Both the position numbers and the translations under genes were made by a program. This document shows, one piece after another, positions 1-6,278 of a stretch of DNA of 11,411 nucleotides. Source of the DNA: Gammaproteobacteria bacterium (GTDB taxonomy: Bacteria; Pseudomonadota; Gammaproteobacteria; GRL18); the NCBI GenBank assembly GCA_023144715.1, contig JAGLFC010000122.1, positions 1 to 11,411 on the forward strand, read 5' to 3'. Numbering within the stretch: position 1 is the stretch's first letter; each line of letters opens with the position of its first letter. A model generated the notes under the pieces. That model made no database searches and was not told the DNA's origin. It saw only the letters and a list, made by a program, of their open reading frames with translations.

Positions 1-22
1 CACGGGGCGGATTGTGTTTGAA

Positions 23-74
23 AAGATATTTATTTTTTTGTACTTATTGTTTGTAAACAATGAATAAATATCTT
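23..74. repeat. Nested AT-rich inverted repeat near the left window edge
   Basis: Positions 23-34 and 63-74 are perfect 12-base inverted complements separated by 28 bases. Inside them, 46-52 and 55-61 form a second perfect 7-base inverted repeat around a 2-base centre (ATTGTTTGTAAACAAT). The outer stem has almost no G or C. It lies about 107 bases past the stop codon of the leftward yqhA-like gene, so it could be a weak transcription end, an operator, or a cruciform-prone intergenic element. The symmetry is directly visible; the role is unknown. The rest of 1-181 is AT-rich and holds no convincing gene. Confidence 0.5.
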
Positions 75-181
75 ATGCGAAATAACAACCGTGAAGGATA
101 CTTGTTTTAACTTTTTTTTGCTATGAAAAAGAATATAAAATCACAAATTTATGATTAATATCAGAAATTCTAAACTTTATA

Positions 182-706
182 TTATTTTGGCTCATTTTTT
201 CCCACTTTTCCTAAAAAGAAAAGCCCAACTGAAATCGCAGTAATAGACAGGGCTAAATACAACATATCCAGTGCATTAGTGTATTCAATATGGGATACTT
301 TTTGAAAAAAACCGACCACTAATACCATTACAATTACTTTTGATATTTTATCTTTGAGTTGATCAAGTGTGTGAATGACTAATATTTTATTAGTTTTTCC
401 TTCACTGCATTTTGCAGCATCAATTTCGGAAATAAAGAGTTCATAAATTCCAAAAGAAAATAATAGCATGACAACACCAATAAGATATAAATCCACTGCT
501 CCAATAATACTGCTGACGACATCGGCATGAAAATTTTCTGGGTGGGCATGAGTGAGATAGGTGTTAAACACATACAGTGCGCTTCCATAAATATCAAAAC
601 TGGCAATCACAAAGAGTATCAAAGCACCGACAAGACCAAATAAAACCGCTAAAATGACAATAAAACGTGATGCCCATAAGCTATTTTCAAATAATTTTTC
701 AAACAT
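182..706 (-). CDS. yqhA: YqhA family (UPF0114) inner-membrane protein
   Basis: A 174-residue integral membrane protein of the UPF0114/YqhA family (about 165 residues in E. coli), whose biochemical function is not established. I see four likely membrane helices at about residues 13-37, 65-91, 121-137 and 146-166. Family signatures are the N-terminal LFENSLWASRF stretch, the acidic-centred second helix (VDLYLIGVVML) followed by YELFIS and Asp96, and the LKDKIS segment before helix 3. The ATG at 706 is preceded by a GAGAAA-like ribosome site about 5 bases upstream. The stop is TAA at 182. It lies 80 bp downstream of lpxH on the same strand, but a candidate promoter in the gap suggests it can be transcribed alone. 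Family assignment rests on remembered similarity; no substrate can be inferred from context. Confidence 0.82.
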   Translation of the reverse strand: MFEKLFENSLWASRFIVILAVLFGLVGALILFVIASFDIYGSALYVFNTYLTHAHPENFHADVVSSIIGAVDLYLIGVVMLLFSFGIYELFISEIDAAKCSEGKTNKILVIHTLDQLKDKISKVIVMVLVVGFFQKVSHIEYTNALDMLYLALSITAISVGLFFLGKVGKNEPK

Positions 707-735
707 AATTTTCTCAGTTTAGAGTAAAATTGATC

Positions 736-764
736 AGCATAAAAAAATTATCATGTAATTTCAA
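736..764 (-). promoter_or_regulatory. Candidate sigma70 promoter for the yqhA-like gene
   Basis: Read on the minus strand, TTGAAA (759-764) and TATGCT (736-741) are separated by exactly 17 bases. The -35 matches consensus at 5 of 6 positions and the -10 at 4 of 6. The start of transcription would fall near 729, giving a leader of about 23 bases before the ATG at 706. In such AT-rich DNA chance matches are common. Confidence 0.4.
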
Positions 765-786
765 TCTTTATATACCTGAGTTTTTC

Positions 787-1587
787 TTAATTAGGCAATG
801 AATCAAATTTTTGTACAAACTTTTTAGTGATTTCATCATCACTCCATAGATTTTTTTTATTGGAATACCAATCAGATAATACTATGCGTTGAGCGTTTTT
901 ATTATGCAAGTAAAATTGATGAACAGCAGGGCGGTGGGTATGACCATGAATTAATGTCTGACATTGATGTGTTAACATGATGTGTTCAAGGGTATCTTGG
1001 TTAACATCACTGATTTCCGTATCAGTAGTTATAGCACTTTGACTCTTGATAGAGTTTTCTCTCATCGCACGAGCAATGGCGATCCGTTCTGTAATGGGTT
1101 TGGCAAGAAATTGTTGTTGCCAAAGAGGATCTCTCACCAGTCTTCTAAAATCCATATACGGCTGATCATCGGTGCAAAAAATATCACCATGTGACAATAA
1201 AACCGCTTGTTTTTGATGCTCTATAGTGAGTGTTATAGGATAGGGATCAGCAATCAGAGTTGCACCACTGGCACGGGCAAAATCGGCTCCCATTAAAAAG
1301 TCACGATTACCACGCATAATATAAAGCTCAGTACCAGAATTCACTAATTGTTTGAGCTGTGTAATGCTGTGTTGATAAATAGGAATGGACGCATCATCGC
1401 CCATCCAAACTTCAAATAAATCACCTAAAATATAAAGGGCTTGAATATTTTTTTGAGGTTGAGCATTATCATGAATACAAGTGTTTATAAATTGATCAAA
1501 ATAGGATTGAATATCAGATCGCTTAGGATCAAGATGTAAATCAGAAATGAATAATACTTTAGAGAGAGTGTTAGAAGAGGCTTTCAT
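787..1587 (-). CDS. lpxH: UDP-2,3-diacylglucosamine diphosphatase LpxH
   Basis: Hydrolyses UDP-2,3-diacylglucosamine to lipid X (2,3-diacylglucosamine 1-phosphate) and UMP, a lipid A precursor step at the cytoplasmic face of the inner membrane. The 266-residue product has the complete calcineurin-like metallophosphatase set: SDLHL (Asp16, His18), GDLFE (Asp56), GNRD (Asn94, Arg95), SHGD (His133) and HGHTH (His214, His216). E. coli LpxH is about 240 residues; this one has roughly 8 extra residues at the N terminus and a slightly longer tail. No in-frame alternative start is visible nearer the SDLHL motif, so I use ATG 1587. That start lacks a ribosome-binding site: it is preceded directly by seven T residues and a terminator-like hairpin. 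It lies 41 bp after ppiB on the same strand, the arrangement also known in E. coli and Pseudomonas. Confidence 0.96.
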   Translation of the reverse strand: MKASSNTLSKVLFISDLHLDPKRSDIQSYFDQFINTCIHDNAQPQKNIQALYILGDLFEVWMGDDASIPIYQHSITQLKQLVNSGTELYIMRGNRDFLMGADFARASGATLIADPYPITLTIEHQKQAVLLSHGDIFCTDDQPYMDFRRLVRDPLWQQQFLAKPITERIAIARAMRENSIKSQSAITTDTEISDVNQDTLEHIMLTHQCQTLIHGHTHRPAVHQFYLHNKNAQRIVLSDWYSNKKNLWSDDEITKKFVQKFDSLPN

Positions 1588-1620
1588 AAAAAAATGATCT
1601 GCTTTGAGGAAAAGCAGATC
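1588..1620 (-). terminator. Intrinsic terminator hairpin between ppiB and lpxH
   Basis: Positions 1596-1605 and 1611-1620 form a perfect 10-bp inverted repeat (GATCTGCTTT/AAAGCAGATC) with a 5-base loop. On the minus strand the stem is followed by one A and then seven T residues (1594-1588), the classic form of a Rho-independent terminator. It begins 8 bases past the ppiB stop codon, and its T tract ends directly against the lpxH ATG at 1587. It should end ppiB transcription, yet it also forms the leader of lpxH. Either lpxH depends on readthrough, or an unseen promoter serves it, or this is an attenuator. On the plus strand there is no T tract after the stem. Confidence 0.8.
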
Positions 1621-1628
1621 TTAATCAC

Positions 1629-2120
1629 TTAATCTATAGTGACTTTTTCAAGTATCACATCTTCCACAGGTACATCCGAGTGGTGACCCGCATTACCAGT
1701 TGCAACACCCTTAATAGTATCGACAACATCCATACCATCAGTGACTTTAGCAAAGACACAATAGCCCCAGCCATCTTGTGTTTCATTGCGGAAATTTAAA
1801 AAGTCATTGTCTTTAAGATTAATAAAAAACTGAGAAGAAGCAGAGTGAGGATCAGGCGTTCTTGCCATAGCTAATGTACCACGGTCATTTTTTAGACCAT
1901 TAGTGGCTTCATTTTTGATAGAAGCACGCGTGTCTTTTTCATTCATGCCAGATTCCATACCACCGCCTTGAATCATAAAACCATCGATCACACGGTGAAA
2001 AATAGTGCCGTCATAAAAGCCTTCTTTAACATATTGTTCAAAGTTAGCACAGGTTTCAGGGGCGTTTTCTTTGTCTAGCTCTACAACGATAGTGCCATGG
2101 TTTGTTTGCATTGTTATCAT
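1629..2120 (-). CDS. ppiB: Cytoplasmic cyclophilin-type peptidyl-prolyl isomerase PpiB
   Basis: Catalyses cis-trans isomerisation of Xaa-Pro bonds in the cytoplasm. The 163-residue protein is one compact cyclophilin domain, the same length as E. coli PpiB (164), without a signal peptide. Active-site stretches are present: FHRVIDGFMIQGGG (residues 41-54, catalytic Arg43), GTLAMAR (81-87), SSQFFINL (95-102, the FFIN core), FLNF (107-110) and GWGYCVF (117-123). A second in-frame ATG at residue 4 is possible, but GGAAA about 5 bases before ATG 2120 supports the longer start. It lies upstream of lpxH, as in other gammaproteobacteria, and directly downstream of a second cyclophilin gene (92 bp gap), with a candidate promoter in that gap. 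Confidence 0.95.
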   Translation of the reverse strand: MITMQTNHGTIVVELDKENAPETCANFEQYVKEGFYDGTIFHRVIDGFMIQGGGMESGMNEKDTRASIKNEATNGLKNDRGTLAMARTPDPHSASSQFFINLKDNDFLNFRNETQDGWGYCVFAKVTDGMDVVDTIKGVATGNAGHHSDVPVEDVILEKVTID

Positions 2121-2136
2121 GTTATTTCCGTTAAAT

Positions 2137-2165
2137 ATTATAAAAAATAGTGTTGTACTTGGTAA
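2137..2165 (-). promoter_or_regulatory. Candidate sigma70 promoter for ppiB
   Basis: On the minus strand TTACCA (2160-2165) is followed after 17 bases by a perfect TATAAT (2137-2142). The predicted transcript would start near 2130 and have a leader of only about 10 bases containing the GGAAA ribosome site before ATG 2120. This would allow ppiB to be expressed independently of ppiA. The perfect -10 and correct spacing support it; the -35 matches 4 of 6. Confidence 0.45.
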
Positions 2166-2212
2166 TCAATAATATGGATAAAAATTTAAAAATCAAGGGT
2201 TTATTTTAATGG

Positions 2213-2785
2213 TTATTGTAAAACAACGGCATCTTCAATATAAATTGGGTCAATAGGAATATTTTGCTGACCTGCTGTCGCAATTGTTTTTATTTGAGCA
2301 ATTTTATCAACCACTGCCATACCGCTGATGACTTTACCAAAGACTGTGTAACCCCAACCATTCATGGTTTTACGAGTGAAATTTAAAAAATTATTATCAT
2401 TTAGATTAATAAAAAATTGTGAGGTAGCAGAGTTAGGATCAGACGTTCTTGCCATTGCAATGGTGCCACGATCATTTTTTAAACCATTATCGGCTTCAAT
2501 TTTAATAGGGGCTAATGTCTTTTTACGATCTTGAGCATTGGTAAAGCCACCACCTTGGATCATAAAGCCTTTAATGACACGGTGAAAAATTGTTTTTTTG
2601 TAAAAATTCATATCCACATAATTAACAAAGTTTTTTACGGTGATAGGGGCTTTATCAGGATACAGTTCGACGATAATATCCCCCTGATTAGTAATAAATT
2701 TAACTTTTACGGTGTCTGATGCCATACTGAATGCACTCACACTCAGTAAAAATAATCCTATTAATAAGAGTTTATATTTTGTCAT
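2213..2785 (-). CDS. ppiA: Periplasmic cyclophilin-type peptidyl-prolyl isomerase PpiA
   Basis: A prolyl isomerase predicted to act on proteins folding in the periplasm. The 190-residue precursor begins with a Sec signal peptide: Lys3/Lys5, a hydrophobic core at about residues 6-18, and a likely signal peptidase I site after Ala22 (FSMA, then SD). The mature part is a cyclophilin domain with FHRVIKGFMIQGGG, GTIAMAR, SQFFINL, FLNF and GWGYTVF. It is very similar to the adjacent PpiB along its whole length, so the pair looks like a tandem duplication with gain or loss of the signal peptide. ATG 2785 has TAGGT (around 2793-2797) about 8 bases upstream. It is the first gene of the leftward block, divergent from glnS. 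The leader contains a hairpin with a T tract. Confidence 0.92.
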   Translation of the reverse strand: MTKYKLLLIGLFLLSVSAFSMASDTVKVKFITNQGDIIVELYPDKAPITVKNFVNYVDMNFYKKTIFHRVIKGFMIQGGGFTNAQDRKKTLAPIKIEADNGLKNDRGTIAMARTSDPNSATSQFFINLNDNNFLNFTRKTMNGWGYTVFGKVISGMAVVDKIAQIKTIATAGQQNIPIDPIYIEDAVVLQ

Positions 2786-2805
2786 AATGAATACCTATTT
2801 TGATG

Positions 2806-2837
2806 AAAAAAAATCTGATTCTTAAAAAAAAATCAGG
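2806..2837 (-). promoter_or_regulatory. Terminator-like hairpin in the ppiA leader
   Basis: On the minus strand CTGATT (2831-2836) and AATCAG (2815-2820) pair, and three further pairs (one G-U) leave a four-T loop. The stem is followed by an A and then eight T residues (2813-2806). The shape is that of a weak intrinsic terminator, mostly A-U. It lies 20 bases upstream of the ppiA start and within its likely leader, so it would act as an attenuator rather than the end of a known gene. A perfect -35 hexamer (TTGACA on the minus strand, 2856-2861) lies upstream, but I cannot find a matching -10 at normal spacing. Confidence 0.35.
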
Positions 2838-2929
2838 AAGAGCAATAAAATATTTTGTCAATATAACGGTTTTTATGCTGTGATTAAAGGGTAATGATTT
2901 ATTTTTGTTGCTTAATTTATTAAAATCAC

Positions 2930-2958
2930 CTGTCGCTGTGATCAAATAATGTTATATA
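2930..2958 (+). promoter_or_regulatory. Possible glnS promoter in the divergent intergenic region
   Basis: CTGTCG (2930-2935) and TATATA (2953-2958) are separated by 17 bases, giving a weak -35 with a fair -10. The transcript would begin near 2965 and leave a leader of about 60 bases before glnS. The whole 2786-3026 interval separates divergent ppiA and glnS and must contain promoters for both. This is the best plus-strand candidate I see, but it is only moderately better than chance in this AT-rich stretch. Confidence 0.25.
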
Positions 2959-3026
2959 AAGCAATTTTGATGGGCAAACATAAATGAATATCGTCTTCTT
3001 AAATTTAGAATAATGAGTGATAGAAC

Positions 3027-4739
3027 ATGAGCAATTCCGCAAAAGATACGCTAGAAACAAAAACGGTCAGTAATTTTATTCGTCATATTATAGATAAGGA
3101 TATTGCCAATCATAAAAATAAGGGTCAAGTGGTGACTCGTTTTCCACCTGAACCCAATGGTTATCTACACATTGGTCATGCAAAATCTATTTGCCTTAAT
3201 TTTGGTTTGGCTCAAGATTATAACGGTGTGTGTAATTTACGTTTTGATGATACCAATCCAGAAAAAGAAGATGAAGAATATATTGAATCGATCAAAAAAG
3301 ATGTCACTTGGCTAGGATTTGAATGGCAAGATGAGGCTAAATTTGCGTCCAACTATTTTACTCAATTACATGATTATGCCATTGAACTGATTAAAGCAGG
3401 TAAAGCCTATGTCTGTTCTTTATCACCTGATGAAGCCAGAACCTATCGAGGTTCTTTAACAGAAGCAGGTAAAAACAGCCCTTATCGTGATCAAAGCATA
3501 GAAGAAAATTTAGATTTATTTGCTCGTATGAAACAGGGTGAATTTGATGAAGGCAGTAAAGTATTGCGTGCCAAAATTGATATGGCATCACCTAATATTA
3601 ATATGCGTGATCCGATTATTTATCGCATCCGTAAAATAGAACATCATCAAACAGGGAATGAATGGTGTATTTACCCCATGTATGATTATACTCATTGTTT
3701 ATCGGATGCTATTGAAGGCATTACACATTCACTGTGTACCCTAGAATTTGAAGATCACAGACCCCTCTATGATTGGGTTTTGGATCAATTAGAGACTCCA
3801 AGCCATCCACAGCAGATTGAATTTGCTCGCTTAAATATTAATTATACCGTGACCAGTAAGCGTAAATTAAAATTATTGGTCGATGATGAGCATGTTTTAG
3901 GCTGGGATGATCCCAGAATGCCCACCATTTCAGGATTAAGACGACGTGGCTATACACCCGCATCCTTACGTGACTTTAGTGAACGCATTGGTGTGACTAA
4001 GGTGGATGGCGTGGTCGATATGAGTACCTTGGAATTTTGTATTCGTGAAGAACTCGACCGTTCTGCTCCTAGAGCCATGTGCGTGTTGAATCCTTTAAAA
4101 GTGACCATTAACTCTTGGTCAGAAGATGAAATACAAGAGTTATCCGCACCCTGCCATCCTAAGGATGAGTCTATGGGTAGACGTACTCTAAAAATGACAC
4201 GCACCTTGTATATTGATCGCAGTGATTTTGAAGAAGTACCACCTCCTAAATATAAACGTTTAACGGTGGGCAAAGAAGTGCGTTTAAGAAATTCGTATGT
4301 GATTAAATGTGAGCAGATGATTAAGGATGATCAAGGTGAAGTGATTGAACTTATTTGCAGTCATGATGCGAATACTTTAGGTAAAAAACCAGAAGGGCGT
4401 AAGGTGCAAGGCGTGATTCATTGGGTATCTGAACAACAAAGTGTCGCCGCACAAGTACGACTGTATGAACGTTTATTCAGCGTTGAAAATCCTGACAGCT
4501 CCGCTAAAAATCATGAAGATGAAGACAGTCACTTTTTAGATTTTTTAAATCCTGATTCATTCAATACGATGCAAAATGCTCGTGCAGAAATATCTTTGGC
4601 AGAGGCTCAATCAGGCGATGCTTTTCAATTTGAAAGGGAAGGGTATTTTACCGTTGATCAGGACTCTAGCACCAAGCAATTGGTTTTTAATCGCACCGTG
4701 AGCCTCAGAGATTCTTGGGCAAAAACAAATAAAAAATAA
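3027..4739 (+). CDS. glnS: Glutaminyl-tRNA synthetase GlnRS
   Basis: Charges tRNA-Gln with glutamine in the cytoplasm. The 570-residue product (E. coli 554) is a class I synthetase. Visible signatures are FPPEPNGYLHIGH (residues 39-51, HIGH at 48-51), RFDDTNPEKE (73-82), the variant second ATP site TSKRK (277-281, corresponding to MSKRK in E. coli) and the GlnRS-specific WDDPRMPTISGLRRRGY (294-310). The C-terminal half is the two beta-barrel anticodon-binding domain, ending about residue 560. ATG 3027 is preceded by GAGTGA (3015-3020) at suitable spacing. A five-codon ORF at 3013-3030 overlaps the start codon, but I treat it as chance. It leads the rightward block, 123 bp upstream of cysS. 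The pairing with cysS next to ppiB/lpxH is conserved in Pseudomonas-like gammaproteobacteria. Confidence 0.97.
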   Translation: MSNSAKDTLETKTVSNFIRHIIDKDIANHKNKGQVVTRFPPEPNGYLHIGHAKSICLNFGLAQDYNGVCNLRFDDTNPEKEDEEYIESIKKDVTWLGFEWQDEAKFASNYFTQLHDYAIELIKAGKAYVCSLSPDEARTYRGSLTEAGKNSPYRDQSIEENLDLFARMKQGEFDEGSKVLRAKIDMASPNINMRDPIIYRIRKIEHHQTGNEWCIYPMYDYTHCLSDAIEGITHSLCTLEFEDHRPLYDWVLDQLETPSHPQQIEFARLNINYTVTSKRKLKLLVDDEHVLGWDDPRMPTISGLRRRGYTPASLRDFSERIGVTKVDGVVDMSTLEFCIREELDRSAPRAMCVLNPLKVTINSWSEDEIQELSAPCHPKDESMGRRTLKMTRTLYIDRSDFEEVPPPKYKRLTVGKEVRLRNSYVIKCEQMIKDDQGEVIELICSHDANTLGKKPEGRKVQGVIHWVSEQQSVAAQVRLYERLFSVENPDSSAKNHEDEDSHFLDFLNPDSFNTMQNARAEISLAEAQSGDAFQFEREGYFTVDQDSSTKQLVFNRTVSLRDSWAKTNKK

Positions 4740-4796
4740 ATACAAGATTTTTTAGAACTCAGTTAAAATAATGAAAAAGGCTGTGGTTGCTTGTTT

Positions 4797-4824
4797 TTGT
4801 GAGCATAGACCTCTAAGTTATGCT
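4797..4824 (+). promoter_or_regulatory. Weak candidate promoter in the glnS-cysS gap
   Basis: TTGTGA (4797-4802) and TATGCT (4819-4824) are spaced by 16 bases, each matching consensus at 4 of 6 positions. The same stretch contains a short inverted repeat (AGCATA 4802-4807, TATGCT 4819-4824). The 123-bp gap is large enough for a separate cysS promoter, and no convincing terminator follows glnS, so readthrough from glnS is equally possible. Confidence 0.22.
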
Positions 4825-4862
4825 GAATAGTTATCTTATATATTTAATAGGAAAGCAAAATT

Positions 4863-6266
4863 ATGTTACATGTTCAAAATACCCTGACTGGAAAAAAGGA
4901 ACTGTTTACCCCGATTCATCCCGGTAAGGTGAATATGTATGTCTGTGGTATGACCGTTTATGATTATTGTCATATTGGTCATGCGCGTGTTTTGGTGGTC
5001 TTTGATGTCATTAGTCGTTATTTACGTAAGATCTATGGTGATAAAAATGTGACTTATGTGCGTAATATTACCGATATTGATGACAAAATTATTGCCCGAG
5101 CCATAGAAAATGGTGAAGATATTGGCACATTAACGCACCGCTTTATTCAAGCCATGCATGAAGATGCCGATGCCCTAGGGGTTAAGCGTCCTGATATTGA
5201 GCCTCGTGCCACTGAACATATTGATGAAATTTTGACAATGATCCACACCTTAATCGACAAAGGTTTTGCTTATCAGGCCGATAATGGTGATGTCTATTAC
5301 CAAGTGGATGAGTTCAAAACCTATGGTCAATTAGCAAAGAAAAATCTGGATGAATTGCAATCAGGTAGCCGTGTCGAAGTCGAACAAGCCAAGCGTAATC
5401 CTATGGATTTTGTGTTATGGAAAATGGCAAAAGAAGGTGAACCGAGCTGGGATTCTCATTGGGGCAAGGGCAGACCGGGCTGGCATATTGAATGTTCTGC
5501 TATGTCCACTCAATGTCTGGGCGATCATTTTGATATTCATGGCGGTGGCTTGGATCTAAAATTTCCCCATCATGAAAATGAAATTGCTCAATCAGAAGGT
5601 TGTACAGGGCATAAGTTTGTTAATTATTGGATTCATAATGGTTTTGTGCGTGTCGATGATGAAAAAATGTCCAAGTCTTTGGGAAATTTCTTTATTATTC
5701 GTGAAGTTTTAGAATCTTATGCACCTGAAGTGATCCGTTATTTTATTTTAAATAGCCATTATATGAGTGCTTTAAATTATTCCGATGAAAATTTAGATAA
5801 GGCAAAAGCCTCTTTAACCACGTTGTACCAATCATTATTGGATATACACACGGCAGAAACCGATCAAGTAATCTTGGATGAAGCCAGCGACTATAGCCAA
5901 CGTTTTATCAAAGCGATGGATGATGATTTTAATACACCGATGGCTATTGCGGTATTATTTGATATGAGTCATGATCTGAATCGTTTAAAAGAGAGTGATC
6001 CCGAAAAAGCCATCATGCTTGCAGAGCAAATGCAAAAATTAGCACAATTATTAGGCTTATTAGAAAATAATGCTCAACAGTTTTTACAAGGCAATGGTGT
6101 AGAAGGTGGTTTGTCTGATGATGCTATTAATACTTTAATTGAGCAACGAGCGACCGCAAAACAGGAAAAAAACTGGTCGGAATGTGATCGCATTCGTGAT
6201 GTATTAGATGAAGAAGATATTTTGCTAGAAGATACCGCAGAAGGTACACGCTGGCGTAGAAAGTAG
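4863..6266 (+). CDS. cysS: Cysteinyl-tRNA synthetase CysRS
   Basis: Charges tRNA-Cys with cysteine. The 467-residue protein (E. coli 461) has the complete class I set: CGMTVYDYCHIGHAR (residues 28-42, HIGH 37-40), NITDIDDK (68-75), GRPGWHIECS (203-212) and KMSKS (268-272). The catalytic zinc ligands are present by alignment to E. coli: Cys28, Cys211, His236 and Glu240 (in FPHHENE). The helical C-terminal part (about residues 310-467) is the DALR/anticodon-binding region. ATG 4863 is preceded by AGGAAAG (4849-4855). The stop at 6264-6266 lies only 12 bp before mrcB, so the two are probably co-transcribed. Confidence 0.97.
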   Translation: MLHVQNTLTGKKELFTPIHPGKVNMYVCGMTVYDYCHIGHARVLVVFDVISRYLRKIYGDKNVTYVRNITDIDDKIIARAIENGEDIGTLTHRFIQAMHEDADALGVKRPDIEPRATEHIDEILTMIHTLIDKGFAYQADNGDVYYQVDEFKTYGQLAKKNLDELQSGSRVEVEQAKRNPMDFVLWKMAKEGEPSWDSHWGKGRPGWHIECSAMSTQCLGDHFDIHGGGLDLKFPHHENEIAQSEGCTGHKFVNYWIHNGFVRVDDEKMSKSLGNFFIIREVLESYAPEVIRYFILNSHYMSALNYSDENLDKAKASLTTLYQSLLDIHTAETDQVILDEASDYSQRFIKAMDDDFNTPMAIAVLFDMSHDLNRLKESDPEKAIMLAEQMQKLAQLLGLLENNAQQFLQGNGVEGGLSDDAINTLIEQRATAKQEKNWSECDRIRDVLDEEDILLEDTAEGTRWRRK

Positions 6267-6278
6267 CAATTTATTATT

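Noticed and set aside
60..110. Sixteen-codon plus-strand ORF in the left intergenic region
   Set aside because: No ribosome-binding site, biased AT composition, and it lies within the palindrome; no sign of a real small protein.
745..761. AAATTA/TAATTT hairpin followed by T residues on the minus strand, a possible lpxH terminator
   Set aside because: The stem is six A-T pairs only, overlaps the better promoter candidate, and is expected by chance in such AT-rich DNA.
3013..3030. Five-codon ORF whose TGA overlaps the glnS ATG, resembling a leader peptide
   Set aside because: It is very short, has no ribosome site of its own and contains no glutamine codon; the region more likely just supplies the glnS ribosome site.
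3950..4273. 107-residue minus-strand ORF inside glnS
   Set aside because: It is antisense to conserved GlnRS coding sequence and shows no recognisable domain or ribosome site.
4741..4862. Possible leader regulation (T-box-like) upstream of cysS
   Set aside because: Only a 6-bp inverted repeat is present, there is no terminator, and T-box control is not expected in gammaproteobacteria.
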